Shown one piece after another: positions 16,977 through 26,009 of a stretch of 64,000 nt of DNA (positions are counted from its first letter, which is position 1; every line of letters begins with the position of its first letter). Origin of the DNA: Mucilaginibacter paludis DSM 18603 (GTDB lineage Bacteria > Bacteroidota > Bacteroidia > Sphingobacteriales > Sphingobacteriaceae); assembly GCF_000166195.2 (NCBI RefSeq), contig NZ_CM001403.1, positions 4,234,432 to 4,298,431 of the forward strand. The letters run 5' to 3'. The position numbers were made by a program, and so were the translations under genes. The notes under the pieces were generated by a model. That model was not told the origin of the DNA, searched no databases, and worked only from the letters and a program-made list of their open reading frames with translations.

Positions 16977-17747
16977 TTAGCGGCCCAGCCACCCACCATC
17001 CACCGGCAGTATGACGCCGTTAACATAATCAGAGGCTGATGAGGCCAGGAAAACGGTTGCGCCGCCCAGGTCATCGGCTTGACCCCAGCGTGCCGCAGGG
17101 ATACGCTCAAGGATGGATCTGCTCCTGTCCGGATCGCCTCTCAGTGCCTCGGTATTATCTGTGGCAATGTATCCTGGTGCTATGGCGTTTACATTAATCC
17201 CTTTTGAGGCCCATTCGTTAGCAAAGGCTTTGGTTAAGCTGCCTATAGCGCCTTTACTTGCCGCGTAGCCGGGTACGTTGATACCGCCCTGGAAAGTTAA
17301 TAATGATGCCGTGAAAATAATTTTGCCCGAACCCTGCTCAATCATCCGTTTGCCCACTTCTCGGCTTAAAATAAAAGGAGCATCCAGGTTAATGTTTAAA
17401 ACAGTGTCCCAATAATCATTAGGGTGCTCTACAGCGGGTTTGCGCATAATGGTACCCGCATTGTTCACCAGGATATCTATTTGCTGATTTTCGGCCAGCA
17501 CTTGTTTTGCAAAAGCTTCCAGGGATACACGGTTACCAAAATCGCACTGGTAGGCTTTAAACTTACGGCCCAGCGATGTGACTTCCTGTTCAACCTCACT
17601 TCCGCTTAGGGCGATAGAAGCTGAAACGCCGATAATATCGGCCCCGGCATTAGCCAGGGCTAAGGCCATAGCTTTGCCAATGCCGCGGTTGCATCCGGTT
17701 ACGATAGCTGTTTTACCCGAAAGATCAAATAATTTTTGTATTTGCAT
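16977..17747 (-). CDS. kduD: 2-dehydro-3-deoxy-D-gluconate 5-dehydrogenase (SDR family)
   Basis: I choose the ATG at 17747 (MQIQKLFDLSGKTAIVTG, 256 residues); the open frame extends 16 codons further but without family-like sequence. The protein is a classical short-chain dehydrogenase with TGCNRGIGKA (NAD binding), NNAG, a Ser in FTASLLTF, and the YAASKGA catalytic Tyr-Lys pair. It reduces 2,5-diketo-3-deoxygluconate, the KduI product, to 2-keto-3-deoxygluconate, which KdgK takes over. Length and motifs match KduD (about 253). It is the first gene of the long minus-strand operon. A LacI-type operator candidate lies 103 nt upstream. Confidence 0.93.
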   Translation of the reverse strand: MQIQKLFDLSGKTAIVTGCNRGIGKAMALALANAGADIIGVSASIALSGSEVEQEVTSLGRKFKAYQCDFGNRVSLEAFAKQVLAENQQIDILVNNAGTIMRKPAVEHPNDYWDTVLNINLDAPFILSREVGKRMIEQGSGKIIFTASLLTFQGGINVPGYAASKGAIGSLTKAFANEWASKGINVNAIAPGYIATDNTEALRGDPDRSRSILERIPAARWGQADDLGGATVFLASSASDYVNGVILPVDGGWLGR

Positions 17748-17849
17748 AAGTGGGGTTGTATATGTTGAGTTTTTAGGTTTGATATATTTCTCCAAGCAAT
17801 TTTAAGGAGTTTTAAGTAGAAACTAACCATTTATAGGGAAAAAAGTTGT

Positions 17850-17862
17850 GCAATCGTTCCCG
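17850..17862. promoter_or_regulatory. LacI-family operator candidate upstream of kduD
   Basis: GCAATCGTTCCCG is identical to the 13 bases at 2514-2526 in the eda/kdgK intergenic region. The shared site suggests one repressor controls both halves of the pectin locus (inference). Confidence 0.5.
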
Positions 17863-18046
17863 AGATAACCGGTTTAGCATCATACCTGGTTTAGTAATTT
17901 GGCGAAAATTATTAAATATTTAAGCATGATGTTGTTTAACTGTTAAGATAGCTTATGCTTATGGTAATATTGTTTAGTTTTTAAGAAGCCAAGGTTTAGG
18001 TATCCTGGTTTTTTACCGGTAATAATGTTATTAAGCACCAAGCCAT

Positions 18047-18074
18047 AAATAAAAAAAAGCCTGTAATACAGGCT
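18047..18074 (-). terminator. Terminator of the outer-membrane barrel protein gene
   Basis: On the minus strand AGCCTGT and ACAGGCT form the stem (18058-18074), followed by TTTTTTTTATT. It lies 28 nt after the stop codon. Confidence 0.88.
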
Positions 18075-18101
18075 CCGTGATCGTCATGATGTTTTGCTTG
18101 G

Positions 18102-18689
18102 TTAAAGTATTTTAAACCCTAAACTGATATGGAACAAGCTGGCCCGTTGGCCATATTTTTCGTTAAGCCTGGTTAAGCCTCCCTCGTACCGGGCATCAAT
18201 GGATATATTACCCAGGTCTACCCCGGCGCCGACCTGGTAACCCAAGGTGCTGTTATTGTAGTTTCCAAAATCGCGATAAGCCGAGCCGAGGTTGCTTGAA
18301 AAGCTTTCGTCCTTGCTTAAAATGTACGAGTAAACCGGCCCCGCCATAATGCGGAAGTTAAGATGGCTTACGCCGAATGATTCGCCAATCAACACCGGAA
18401 CATCCAGCGTGGTGAATTTAACTTTGGCCGAACCGCCAGCGTTGCTTCCGTTGCTATCAAAATTAAACTGGCCGCCTTTGCTGCCTATATACATTTCGGG
18501 CTGGATGTAGGTGCTTTTGCCAAGGCGTGCCCAAGCGCCAAACTGGTAACCTGCAATGGTTGATTCTGATAAATTATCGGTATTAATCTTTGAAATATTG
18601 ACACCGCCTTTTAATCCTAAGGTAAATTGTGCCCTGGCAGCTACGGTTATCAGCGTTAATATGGCTAAGCTTAATAGATACTTCTTCAT
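18102..18689 (-). CDS. Outer membrane beta-barrel protein (porin/PorT-like family)
   Basis: This 195-residue protein has a signal peptide (MKKYLLSLAILTLITVAARAQ). An eight-stranded-barrel-like pattern follows: FTLGLKGGVNISKI at the mature N-terminus, alternating aromatic/polar stretches, and a C-terminal strand ending in HISLGFKIL. These features fit the many Bacteroidota outer-membrane beta-barrel proteins of the DUF/PorT type. Function is unknown, and no partner gene is adjacent. It has its own terminator at 18047-18074 and is divergent from the CsbD-like gene. Confidence 0.85.
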   Translation of the reverse strand: MKKYLLSLAILTLITVAARAQFTLGLKGGVNISKINTDNLSESTIAGYQFGAWARLGKSTYIQPEMYIGSKGGQFNFDSNGSNAGGSAKVKFTTLDVPVLIGESFGVSHLNFRIMAGPVYSYILSKDESFSSNLGSAYRDFGNYNNSTLGYQVGAGVDLGNISIDARYEGGLTRLNEKYGQRASLFHISLGFKIL

Positions 18690-18808
18690 CTGAGTAAATT
18701 TAAATTGGGGGTTATAAATTGATGTGATTAAAACAATTGATTCACAAAATTAATAAAACCGTATATAGAACTGATTTTTTTTATTTTTGTTCCAAATAAA
18801 CTCACACA

Positions 18809-19024
18809 ATGGCCGAGATCAATATTAGTAACAAGGATTGGGAAAGAGTAAAAATTAAAGTACAGCGTAAATACAACCATATTACCAACGAGCAGTTGGC
18901 TTATGCAGAAGGGCAGGAGGACGACCTGATTACGCGCTTAATGGCCTTAGTTAACCGCGACCGTAAGTACGTTGTTTTTACCTTAAAAAAAGCACTGGTA
19001 AATATTGATAACAACCGGTTGTAA
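18809..19024 (+). CDS. Small CsbD-like protein
   Basis: This 71-residue, charged, helical protein has no signal peptide or membrane segment. The pattern DWERVKIKVQRKYNHITNEQLAYAEGQEDDLITRLM resembles the CsbD stress-protein family (W..lKgkikekwgkLTddDL...Gk.d.L.g.l). The C-terminal half (VNRDRKYVVFTLKKAL) differs from it. A TATTTTTG -7-type box lies at 18782-18789, 20 nt ahead of the ATG, so the leader would be short. The role is unknown; a general stress role is only a family inference. Confidence 0.7.
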   Translation: MAEINISNKDWERVKIKVQRKYNHITNEQLAYAEGQEDDLITRLMALVNRDRKYVVFTLKKALVNIDNNRL

Positions 19025-19093
19025 TAATTTTAACTACACCGCAAACACAAAGGCTTTTTTATTACTTTTATGTTTTTATAACAGTATAGTAAC

Positions 19094-20836
19094 ATGGAAA
19101 GGCGCGTTGTGTTGAGCAAAACTTATAAACGGATAGGGATAGGTGCCGGGGTATTTTCGTTGGCGTTGGTTTTGTGGAGTTTCAATGACGACTTATTCCA
19201 GATCTCAAAAAATCTGGACGTTTTTGCCTCGGTTTATAAAGAGATCAACATTAATTATGTAGATGAGGTAGACCCTGCCAAACTGGTTAAAACCGGTGTT
19301 GATGCGATGCTTGACGGACTCGATCCTTATACCGAGTTTGTACCCGAGTCTGAAATAGAAGATTATAAGCTTAAGTACGTAAGTACACAATATGGCGGCA
19401 TAGGCGCAAGCATATTCACCAAAAACAAAAAAGTTGTTGTATCCGAAGTTGCTGAAGGCTTCCCAGCGCAGAAAGCAGATATAAGAGCGGGAGACGAGTT
19501 TGTAAAGATCAACGACATCGACCTGACTACAAAAAACAGCGACCAGGTGAGCCAATTACTCAAAGGATCCAAAGGCGCAGCCATTAAGTTATTGATTAAG
19601 CGCGATGGAGTAGCCACCCCAATACTTAAAGATCTGATTCGCGACGAGATTAAGCAGCCCAATGTATCTTACTTTGGTATGGTAAATGGCAATATGGGTT
19701 ATATTAAGCTGGATAAGTTTTTAGAGAACTCCAGCGATGAGGTAACCAATGCCTTGGTTACGCTAAAAAAAAATAACCCTAATGGTATCATCCTGGATCT
19801 GCGGTCAAACGGTGGCGGCATTTTGCAGGAAGCAGTGAAAATTGTGAACCTGTTTGTGCCCAAGGATGTGGAAGTAGTGTCGCAAAAAGGAAAAGTAAAA
19901 GAAAAAAATTATACCTATCGTACCAACAACAACCCCATCGAGCCTGCTTTGCCTTTGGTGGTTTTGGTGAATAACCATTCGGCTTCGGCCTCTGAGATTG
20001 TGGCCGGCTCCCTGCAAGACCTGGACCGAGCCGTTATCATCGGGCAACGTAGTTATGGTAAGGGCCTGGTGCAGCAAACGTTTAACCTGCCTTATAACAG
20101 CCTGGTTAAAATTACTATCGCCAAATATTACACCCCTTCGGGCAGGTGTATCCAGTCGTTAGATTATACGCACCGCAATGCTGATGGTACGGTTGACAGG
20201 GTTGCCGATTCTACCATGCATGAGTTTAAAACCAGGGATGGCCGTTCTGTTTATGATGGCAGCGCCATTTACCCTGATTTAGTGGTTAAGCAAGAACGCT
20301 TTGCCAATATTACCCAGGTTTTGGTAGGCAAATTGTTTGTGTTTGATTATGCCACGGTTTACCGTAATGCGCACGTTAAGCTACCCGATCCCAAAACGTT
20401 TACTTTAAGCGATGCTGATTACAACGATTTTGTAAAATACCTGGCCGGTAAAGATTATAATTACAGTAATCCATCCGAGAAGATATTAAAAGACTTAAAA
20501 GCGCAAGCCACCAAAGACAAAGAGTTTAGTGATATTAAAGCAGAATATGACGCCCTGCAAGCTAAATTAACGAACTCGAAAGAGAATGACTTTGAGCAAC
20601 ATAAAGCGGAAATAAAACAGGTGCTTGAAAACGAAATAGTTTCCAGATACTATTTTGAAAAAGGCCGTTACGAATGCAATTTTAAATACGATAGGGAACT
20701 GGCCCAGAGTGTTAAGGTATTGCAGGATAAAAACATGGTGGCTTCTATTTTAAAAGGCGAGGGTAGCTACAAAATTATTGGCAAACCACAGATCACAATA
20801 GCCTCTACCAAGCCTGAGGTGAAGAATAAGGATTAA
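19094..20836 (+). CDS. S41-family C-terminal processing peptidase (CtpA/Prc-like)
   Basis: This 580-residue protease is anchored by one N-terminal membrane helix (residues 11-28). It has a PDZ domain at about residues 95-165 (GGIGASIFTKNK, PAQKADIRAGDEFVKIND). The S41 catalytic core has the Ser-Lys dyad Ser298 (in NNHSASASEIVAGS) and Lys323 (in SYGKGLVQ). The C-terminal 200 residues are charged and helical, as in Bacteroidota tail-specific proteases. It should act in the periplasm on C-termini of exported or lipid-modified proteins; the targets are unknown. It starts 69 nt after the CsbD-like gene, without an obvious terminator between them. Confidence 0.93.
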   Translation: MERRVVLSKTYKRIGIGAGVFSLALVLWSFNDDLFQISKNLDVFASVYKEININYVDEVDPAKLVKTGVDAMLDGLDPYTEFVPESEIEDYKLKYVSTQYGGIGASIFTKNKKVVVSEVAEGFPAQKADIRAGDEFVKINDIDLTTKNSDQVSQLLKGSKGAAIKLLIKRDGVATPILKDLIRDEIKQPNVSYFGMVNGNMGYIKLDKFLENSSDEVTNALVTLKKNNPNGIILDLRSNGGGILQEAVKIVNLFVPKDVEVVSQKGKVKEKNYTYRTNNNPIEPALPLVVLVNNHSASASEIVAGSLQDLDRAVIIGQRSYGKGLVQQTFNLPYNSLVKITIAKYYTPSGRCIQSLDYTHRNADGTVDRVADSTMHEFKTRDGRSVYDGSAIYPDLVVKQERFANITQVLVGKLFVFDYATVYRNAHVKLPDPKTFTLSDADYNDFVKYLAGKDYNYSNPSEKILKDLKAQATKDKEFSDIKAEYDALQAKLTNSKENDFEQHKAEIKQVLENEIVSRYYFEKGRYECNFKYDRELAQSVKVLQDKNMVASILKGEGSYKIIGKPQITIASTKPEVKNKD

Positions 20837-20859
20837 GGTAGGGCTTCCCAGCCATGCTA

Positions 20860-21440
20860 AGTATTCCACCGGGCGTCCGGAAAAAGAAGGATAACATTTC
20901 AAAAGCATAGTAAGCTATGTCATCGATGAACCAATCCGGCCAGCCCGAAAAAAACAGGAATAACTTTTGAAAGGCATCTTAAACTATGTCATTGAGGAAC
21001 GAAGCAATCGCACGGAGGTATGTTCGCTCTGCTTAGTTCTCGGCTGCTTCGCAATGATGGTTTTTTGCTGTATGTCAATGACTTAAGAAGACGTCATTGC
21101 GAGGTACGAAGCAATCTCTAAGCTATGCAGAGCGGCTCTTTAGGTTTCAAGTTGTTGATTGTCAGTACGTATATTTTGCGTTGATAGTCAGTATTCTTTA
21201 ATTTAGAGCATCGGCCCGCTCAAACGCCGCGGGAAGGGCTTTGTTCTTTTTGTCTTGACACAAAAAGAACCAAAAAAGTCAAGACTGCCCGATCCTTCCG
21301 CCCGCAGGCCAGCTCCCGGCCCGGCGTGCAGTCAGGCTTTTGCGCACATTTCCTATATCTAATTATAAGGTTCAAACGTCATCCCCGTTTTTTCCGCTGA
21401 TGATCCGTTACCCGCAATAAAGCGGTTATGTACCCTCTTG
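20860..21440. repeat. Composite interspersed repeat, locus R2 (gene-free)
   Basis: Positions 20837-21455 hold no gene. In order there are GGAACGAAGCAATCGC-type words near 20996 and 21104, the CAGTATTCTTTAATTT word at 21189, a hairpin GTTCTTTTTGT/ACAAAAAGAAC at 21243-21270, and a GC-rich segment 21281-21333 bounded by GACTGC and GCAGTC. Last come TTTTGCGCAC and a CGTCATCCCCGTTTTTTCCG word. The same order of parts is seen at 27070-27660 and 43732-44165. Confidence 0.88.
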
Positions 21441-21455
21441 CTTTCAAGCACTTCC

Positions 21456-24400
21456 CTAACGCAGCAAGGTTAAATTCCCGGTAATAAGATTACATGGCAT
21501 ATTGATGTTGATTATATAATAGTATACACCAGCCGGAAGAGGTTTGCCCTTTAATGTGCCGTCGAAAGGCTTGGGATAATTTTTCGACTCAAACACCAAC
21601 CGGCCAAAGCGGTTAAATACCTGTACCGTAGCGCCCGGAAATTTCTCGAGCCCGGTAATTTTCCAGTAATCGTTAATGTTGTCGCCGTTGGGGGTAAAGG
21701 CGTTGCCGAAGCTAACATCAACCAGAATCACTTCTACATGTACCTTAAACCGATAGCTTTCGCACGAGCCAACATTGTAACTTACGAAATAATCGCCGCT
21801 CTGCTTTACATCTATATTGAACTGCCCATTAGCGCTGGTTTGGGCCGGTACAACATCATCATAATGCTCGTATAGCTTATATAGCCCTTGCGGTTGTACA
21901 TTTTTAACGTACAAGGTTACCGGTCCGGGTGTACATATTTGCTGATTGCCAAGAATAGGCGCGGGCGGAAGATATTTAGCATTTTCTACCAGATGAGCTG
22001 TTGCGTCGATCAGACTGCCGCAAGGCGTGGCATCGGTAACCGTTAAATGGTAAGTTCCGGAACCGATATTAGTTAAAGAAGCGGTATTGCCTCCAACCGC
22101 TTTGCCATCGCTATCCGTCCAGTGGTAGGTATACGGCGGTACGCCGCCAGTAACCACCACACCGGTTATGCTGCCCATTTGCTGGTCGCATTGGTCGGGT
22201 TGTGGTGTCGGATTATTTGATGGGTCAAAGGCCAATAAGGGGATATTCAGCACTTCAATATCTTTAAAAAGTATAGAGGTACAGCCTGCAACTCTATCGG
22301 TAACCGTAAGGGTATATTTGCCCGGTACCGCATTTAATATGTCTTTGGTAGTTCGTACAATTTGTCCGCTTTCGTTTGTCCAGGTATAAGTTGCGGGAGT
22401 TGTGGTTGTGTTGAAATTGACCATGATGCTGCCGTTGTCTCCCAGGCCGCAGGTTACGTCGGCTTTAGTATAGCTTGCGGAAAATACATCGGGTGGGATG
22501 CGCGGAACTGTATAGGTGCGGTAATTATCACACCCATTGCCTGGATTTACAGCATGCAGTCTATAGTTACCGGGCGATAGTCCGTTTAGAAGTAACTTAT
22601 CTCTATATTGCACAAGTTCAGGGCCACCATCTTTGAACCAGCTAAACTGTGATGCATTGCTAACCGTGCCTATGGCATTGATTGCACCATTTGATGCATC
22701 ACAGGTAACCGGGGTAATACTGTTGGCTTCACCAATAAAAACGGAGAGATCTTCACCTACGTAAAGCGGCCCGGTACTCCAATTGCTGCATTGACTATCA
22801 TCCTTCAGGGTAAGTGTATAATACCCACTTGGAACACCGGTTAGGTCCAGTGTTGTTCTGATCTCCTCATTATTGTTGTTTGTCCAGGAATATCTGAGTT
22901 GACCGACACCAGGGGTAGCAATGATGCCTGTGATGGAGCCGTCTTTCTCACCGCAGTGGGCATTTGGGCGGACCATCCTGCTGAGATCAAATTCCGGCCC
23001 GGGCAGGGGTACTATCGTTATTGGGTCGGATGTTACATCGCAACCGGCATCATCTGTAACGTGTAATACGTATTTGCCGCCCGGGACATTTGTATAATTG
23101 CCAGTGCTAACTACCTCATTCTTATCATTAACCCATTTAAATACTATGTTACCTGTACCACCCGTGATTGTAGCACTTACCGGGAAGCTTTTTTTCCTGC
23201 ACTCTGGTACAGGTGGTTTAATCTGTATGTTTTTAATGCGTTGATCGTTAATGGTAAATCGTTGCGTTACTTTTTGGCAACCGCCGGGGTACTGAATAGT
23301 TAACACATAAGTTCCGGGCTGCAGGTTATCAATATTTTGCGTATCGCTCAAAGGGGTAAGTGTTGTTCCGCTTGGCTCCTTTTTGTCCCAATGAAATAAA
23401 ATTCCATCCCGTTGTTGCGGAATGGTAATGCTGCCATTGTAGGCACAGGTATAGTTTTTAAGCACCGCTTCGTTATCCATCAAATTAAGCGACGAGAAAG
23501 GTGAGGTGTTTTTTGAACTGTTGGTTGCCGTAGCCACCACCGTGTGGCTGATTGTTCCGGAATATGACCATTTGCCCGAACCGTCAGACTGTACTGTGGC
23601 CAGGTATTCCTTACCCTGGCAATTTACATTGCCGCAATCGTCCGAGTAGAACAATTCTATCGCCGAGTTGGGCGTGGCAATACCGGCCACCTTATCGCTG
23701 CGAAAAGTAAGGATTTGGACAAACGGCGTTTGGTAATTGACTGACGAGACGCTGATGCCAAGGTTGCTGTTGCAAAAAATGCTGTTTTGAGTAATAGTTG
23801 CCTGGTTGCTGTTATATACCTCGATGCCATAAGTATTAAACCCGATATAGTTTTTATCGGTAGCGCCTGTGCCGCCGATAATGCCTTTGGCGCTCGCGTC
23901 AGACCGGATAGCCTCATAGTTGCCCAGGTTTTGTGTGCCGGTAATGTCGGTGCCAATTTTATTGTTAGTGATGGTATAGGTAGATGAAGCAATAAAAATC
24001 CCGTAGCCTATCTGCCCCGAAATCAGATTGGCAGATATATCAACATTGGTATTCTGAGAGCTGATGTTGATGCCATAGGTTTTTAGAAATGAAGACGCCA
24101 GAAAAATAGGGCTTTGTTTGTAATCCATTGTGCCCGAATAATCGGTCCCTATTTTATTGTTTTTGATGCTGATTGTTTGTTGTAAGGTATTGTAATAGTA
24201 GTTTGACCGGTTGATGGTTATCCCCGAAGCACAGGCGCCTATGGTATTACCCATGTTTGCATTATCGCCGCCGATAGTATTGGTGGTAAACGAGTTAATG
24301 CTGATGCCGTTAATGTTACTGATGGGGGTTATACCATCGTCTGATAAACCAATAATGTTACTTTGGATACTAATATCGCCCGAGTAGTAGTTGTAATAAT

Positions 24401-24968
24401 AATTAGTGCCGTTGTAAATACCGTTAATATTGCCGCAAATCACGTTGCCCTTGCCTGGTGCCCCTATCTTGATTCCGGAGGCGTTTCCCTGGATGTAAAT
24501 ACCCGAACCTTGCTGGCCATCATAATTAACCAGATTGGTAATTTTGGCGAAATTACGAATGTATAGTCCGTAAATTTCAACTCCCTGGGTAATGTTAGTT
24601 GTGGTATAGTCGCCGGTGATCACCAATCCGCTAAAATAGGCGGGAGAGGTTTCGGGTTCTATAATTACCTTACTGTCAGACACGCCAAATGCGCTACTTG
24701 ATTGTGTTGTACCATCGATCACTACATTGGCCGTAATTAAAGGCAGTTGTGTTTTTAAACGGATGATACGGTCGGATATCAACGATCCCGGTAAATTGAA
24801 AGTGATGATATCTTGTTCGGTAGTGCCATTGTTAGCCGCGGTGGTTAATGCTTCGCGCAAAGTGCCCGGCCCCAAGTCTGCATTGGATGTTACTACAATG
24901 GTTGCAGGGAAGGCGGTTGATACAAATAATATAAAAAGGAAAAATGCTAATGCTGTTTTAAGATACAT
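21456..24968 (-). CDS. Secreted parallel beta-helix protein with a T9SS type B (gliding-motility-associated) C-terminal domain
   Basis: I choose the ATG at 24968 (MYLKTALAFFLFILFVSTAFP, 1170 residues), which gives a compact signal peptide; a TTG start 27 nt upstream is possible. Residues about 20-420 are rich in IxIxxNxIG repeats (SIQSNIIGLS, TISIKNNKIGTD, TITNNKIGTD), as in right-handed parallel beta-helix proteins. Residues about 420-1080 are SprB/PKD-like Ig modules (TYTWTNESGQ, YHWTDSDGK, YTLTVTD). The last 85 residues (FGNAFTPNGDNINDYW, FNRFGRLVFES, LPAGVYYYIININMPC) are the type B sorting domain for type IX secretion. It is probably a surface or released adhesin-like or glycan-binding protein. 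No partner gene is adjacent. Confidence 0.92.
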   Translation of the reverse strand: MYLKTALAFFLFILFVSTAFPATIVVTSNADLGPGTLREALTTAANNGTTEQDIITFNLPGSLISDRIIRLKTQLPLITANVVIDGTTQSSSAFGVSDSKVIIEPETSPAYFSGLVITGDYTTTNITQGVEIYGLYIRNFAKITNLVNYDGQQGSGIYIQGNASGIKIGAPGKGNVICGNINGIYNGTNYYYNYYSGDISIQSNIIGLSDDGITPISNINGISINSFTTNTIGGDNANMGNTIGACASGITINRSNYYYNTLQQTISIKNNKIGTDYSGTMDYKQSPIFLASSFLKTYGINISSQNTNVDISANLISGQIGYGIFIASSTYTITNNKIGTDITGTQNLGNYEAIRSDASAKGIIGGTGATDKNYIGFNTYGIEVYNSNQATITQNSIFCNSNLGISVSSVNYQTPFVQILTFRSDKVAGIATPNSAIELFYSDDCGNVNCQGKEYLATVQSDGSGKWSYSGTISHTVVATATNSSKNTSPFSSLNLMDNEAVLKNYTCAYNGSITIPQQRDGILFHWDKKEPSGTTLTPLSDTQNIDNLQPGTYVLTIQYPGGCQKVTQRFTINDQRIKNIQIKPPVPECRKKSFPVSATITGGTGNIVFKWVNDKNEVVSTGNYTNVPGGKYVLHVTDDAGCDVTSDPITIVPLPGPEFDLSRMVRPNAHCGEKDGSITGIIATPGVGQLRYSWTNNNNEEIRTTLDLTGVPSGYYTLTLKDDSQCSNWSTGPLYVGEDLSVFIGEANSITPVTCDASNGAINAIGTVSNASQFSWFKDGGPELVQYRDKLLLNGLSPGNYRLHAVNPGNGCDNYRTYTVPRIPPDVFSASYTKADVTCGLGDNGSIMVNFNTTTTPATYTWTNESGQIVRTTKDILNAVPGKYTLTVTDRVAGCTSILFKDIEVLNIPLLAFDPSNNPTPQPDQCDQQMGSITGVVVTGGVPPYTYHWTDSDGKAVGGNTASLTNIGSGTYHLTVTDATPCGSLIDATAHLVENAKYLPPAPILGNQQICTPGPVTLYVKNVQPQGLYKLYEHYDDVVPAQTSANGQFNIDVKQSGDYFVSYNVGSCESYRFKVHVEVILVDVSFGNAFTPNGDNINDYWKITGLEKFPGATVQVFNRFGRLVFESKNYPKPFDGTLKGKPLPAGVYYYIININMPCNLITGNLTLLR

Positions 24969-25112
24969 AGGTGATAAGGATGCCCTAAAATACAATTTTC
25001 CTGATATTACTTCAATTATATTTAATTGATAACTAAAAAATTATAGTGAGTTAATCTATAAAACTGCTTTGATAATATTTTCCTATATTTCCTGTGCAAA
25101 ATTTCACCGACA

Positions 25113-25895
25113 ATGACACATGCCGAAATACTAAAAAAAGTTGAATGGAAGGATTTACGAAGTCTCAGTATTCGCGAATTGCTGATAGAGAACAACTTGA
25201 CTATCCCTTGGGCCATCATTTCTTGGGTTCTGGCTTATTATGGTTATTATATTTTTGCCCTGCCGTTTTCAGCCTTTTTCTTTTTAACCGGTTTAAGGCA
25301 GGTGCATAATGGGTTTCATAATTCATTAGGTACCAATAAGTTTTTAACATGGTTTACCTTATACAGCAATAGTGTTTTGATGATGGTATCTATCCACGCG
25401 GTTAAATTTAACCACATCAGGCATCATAAATATTGCTTGAACGAGGAGGATTATGAAGGTAAATCAGCAGCGATGACATGGTATGGAGCTATATTATATG
25501 GGCCTATTCATATTTTTTTGATCCATAAAGTAACCTTGCAATTAGGCAACAAAAACTATGTACGTAATGTGCTTGTCGAATTAGCTTCTATCTCGCTGTT
25601 TCTTTTTGTGATTTTTTACTTCCATATTTATTTTCTTATTTATCATAGCCTTGTGATGATCATCGGCGAATTTTTAATGGCTTTTTTTGCTGTTTGGACC
25701 GTACACCATGATACACACGATTCTCCTGAATTTGCAAGAACGCAAAGAGAAAAATGGAAAAATAAAATAACATTCAGCATGTTTTATCACCTGGAACATC
25801 ATCTATTCCCGGCGGTGCCAACTATCAAACTTCCGGAGTTATCCAAACGCATAGATCAAGCCTTACCCGAAATTGAAAAGAAGTCGACATTTTAA
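25113..25895 (+). CDS. Fatty acid desaturase-family membrane protein
   Basis: This 260-residue protein has four to five membrane helices and three histidine clusters typical of membrane di-iron desaturases/hydroxylases: HNGFHN (about residue 68), HIRHH (about residue 104) and HLEHH (about residue 228). A further VHHDTH lies near residue 207. It could desaturate acyl lipids or modify a carotenoid; sequence alone does not say which. The start MTHAEILKKVEWKDLRSLS precedes the first helix directly. It is divergent from the beta-helix protein gene and converges on the dehydrogenase gene. Confidence 0.85.
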   Translation: MTHAEILKKVEWKDLRSLSIRELLIENNLTIPWAIISWVLAYYGYYIFALPFSAFFFLTGLRQVHNGFHNSLGTNKFLTWFTLYSNSVLMMVSIHAVKFNHIRHHKYCLNEEDYEGKSAAMTWYGAILYGPIHIFLIHKVTLQLGNKNYVRNVLVELASISLFLFVIFYFHIYFLIYHSLVMIIGEFLMAFFAVWTVHHDTHDSPEFARTQREKWKNKITFSMFYHLEHHLFPAVPTIKLPELSKRIDQALPEIEKKSTF

Positions 25896-25951
25896 TATAG
25901 CAGGTACTCATGCCTTTTGACTATTGCACCGAATTTTTTTAACAATAATAG

Positions 25952-25994
25952 GGGTTGGTTACTTTCGGCTCATTTGCTTGATTTAACCAACCCC
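25952..25994. terminator. Hairpin between converging desaturase and dehydrogenase genes
   Basis: GGGGTTGGTTA and TAACCAACCCC form a perfect 11-bp stem with a loop of about 20 nt. T-tracts are weak on both sides, so termination is likely but unproven. Confidence 0.55.
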
Positions 25995-26009
25995 AGTTAT
26001 AATTAATAG

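Larger units (their letters stand above)
17748..18101. other. Intergenic region: kduD promoter side and 3' end of the barrel-protein gene
   Basis: This 354-nt stretch holds no gene. It contains the LacI-type operator candidate at 17850-17862, two GGTTTAG words at 17872 and 17890, and at its right end the terminator of the outer-membrane protein gene (18047-18074). I could not settle a -7 box for kduD. Confidence 0.6.

Noticed and set aside
18809..19024. Antitoxin of a toxin-antitoxin pair (small charged protein)
   Set aside because: No partner toxin lies next to it; the neighbours are an outer-membrane protein and an S41 protease, and the sequence is closer to CsbD.
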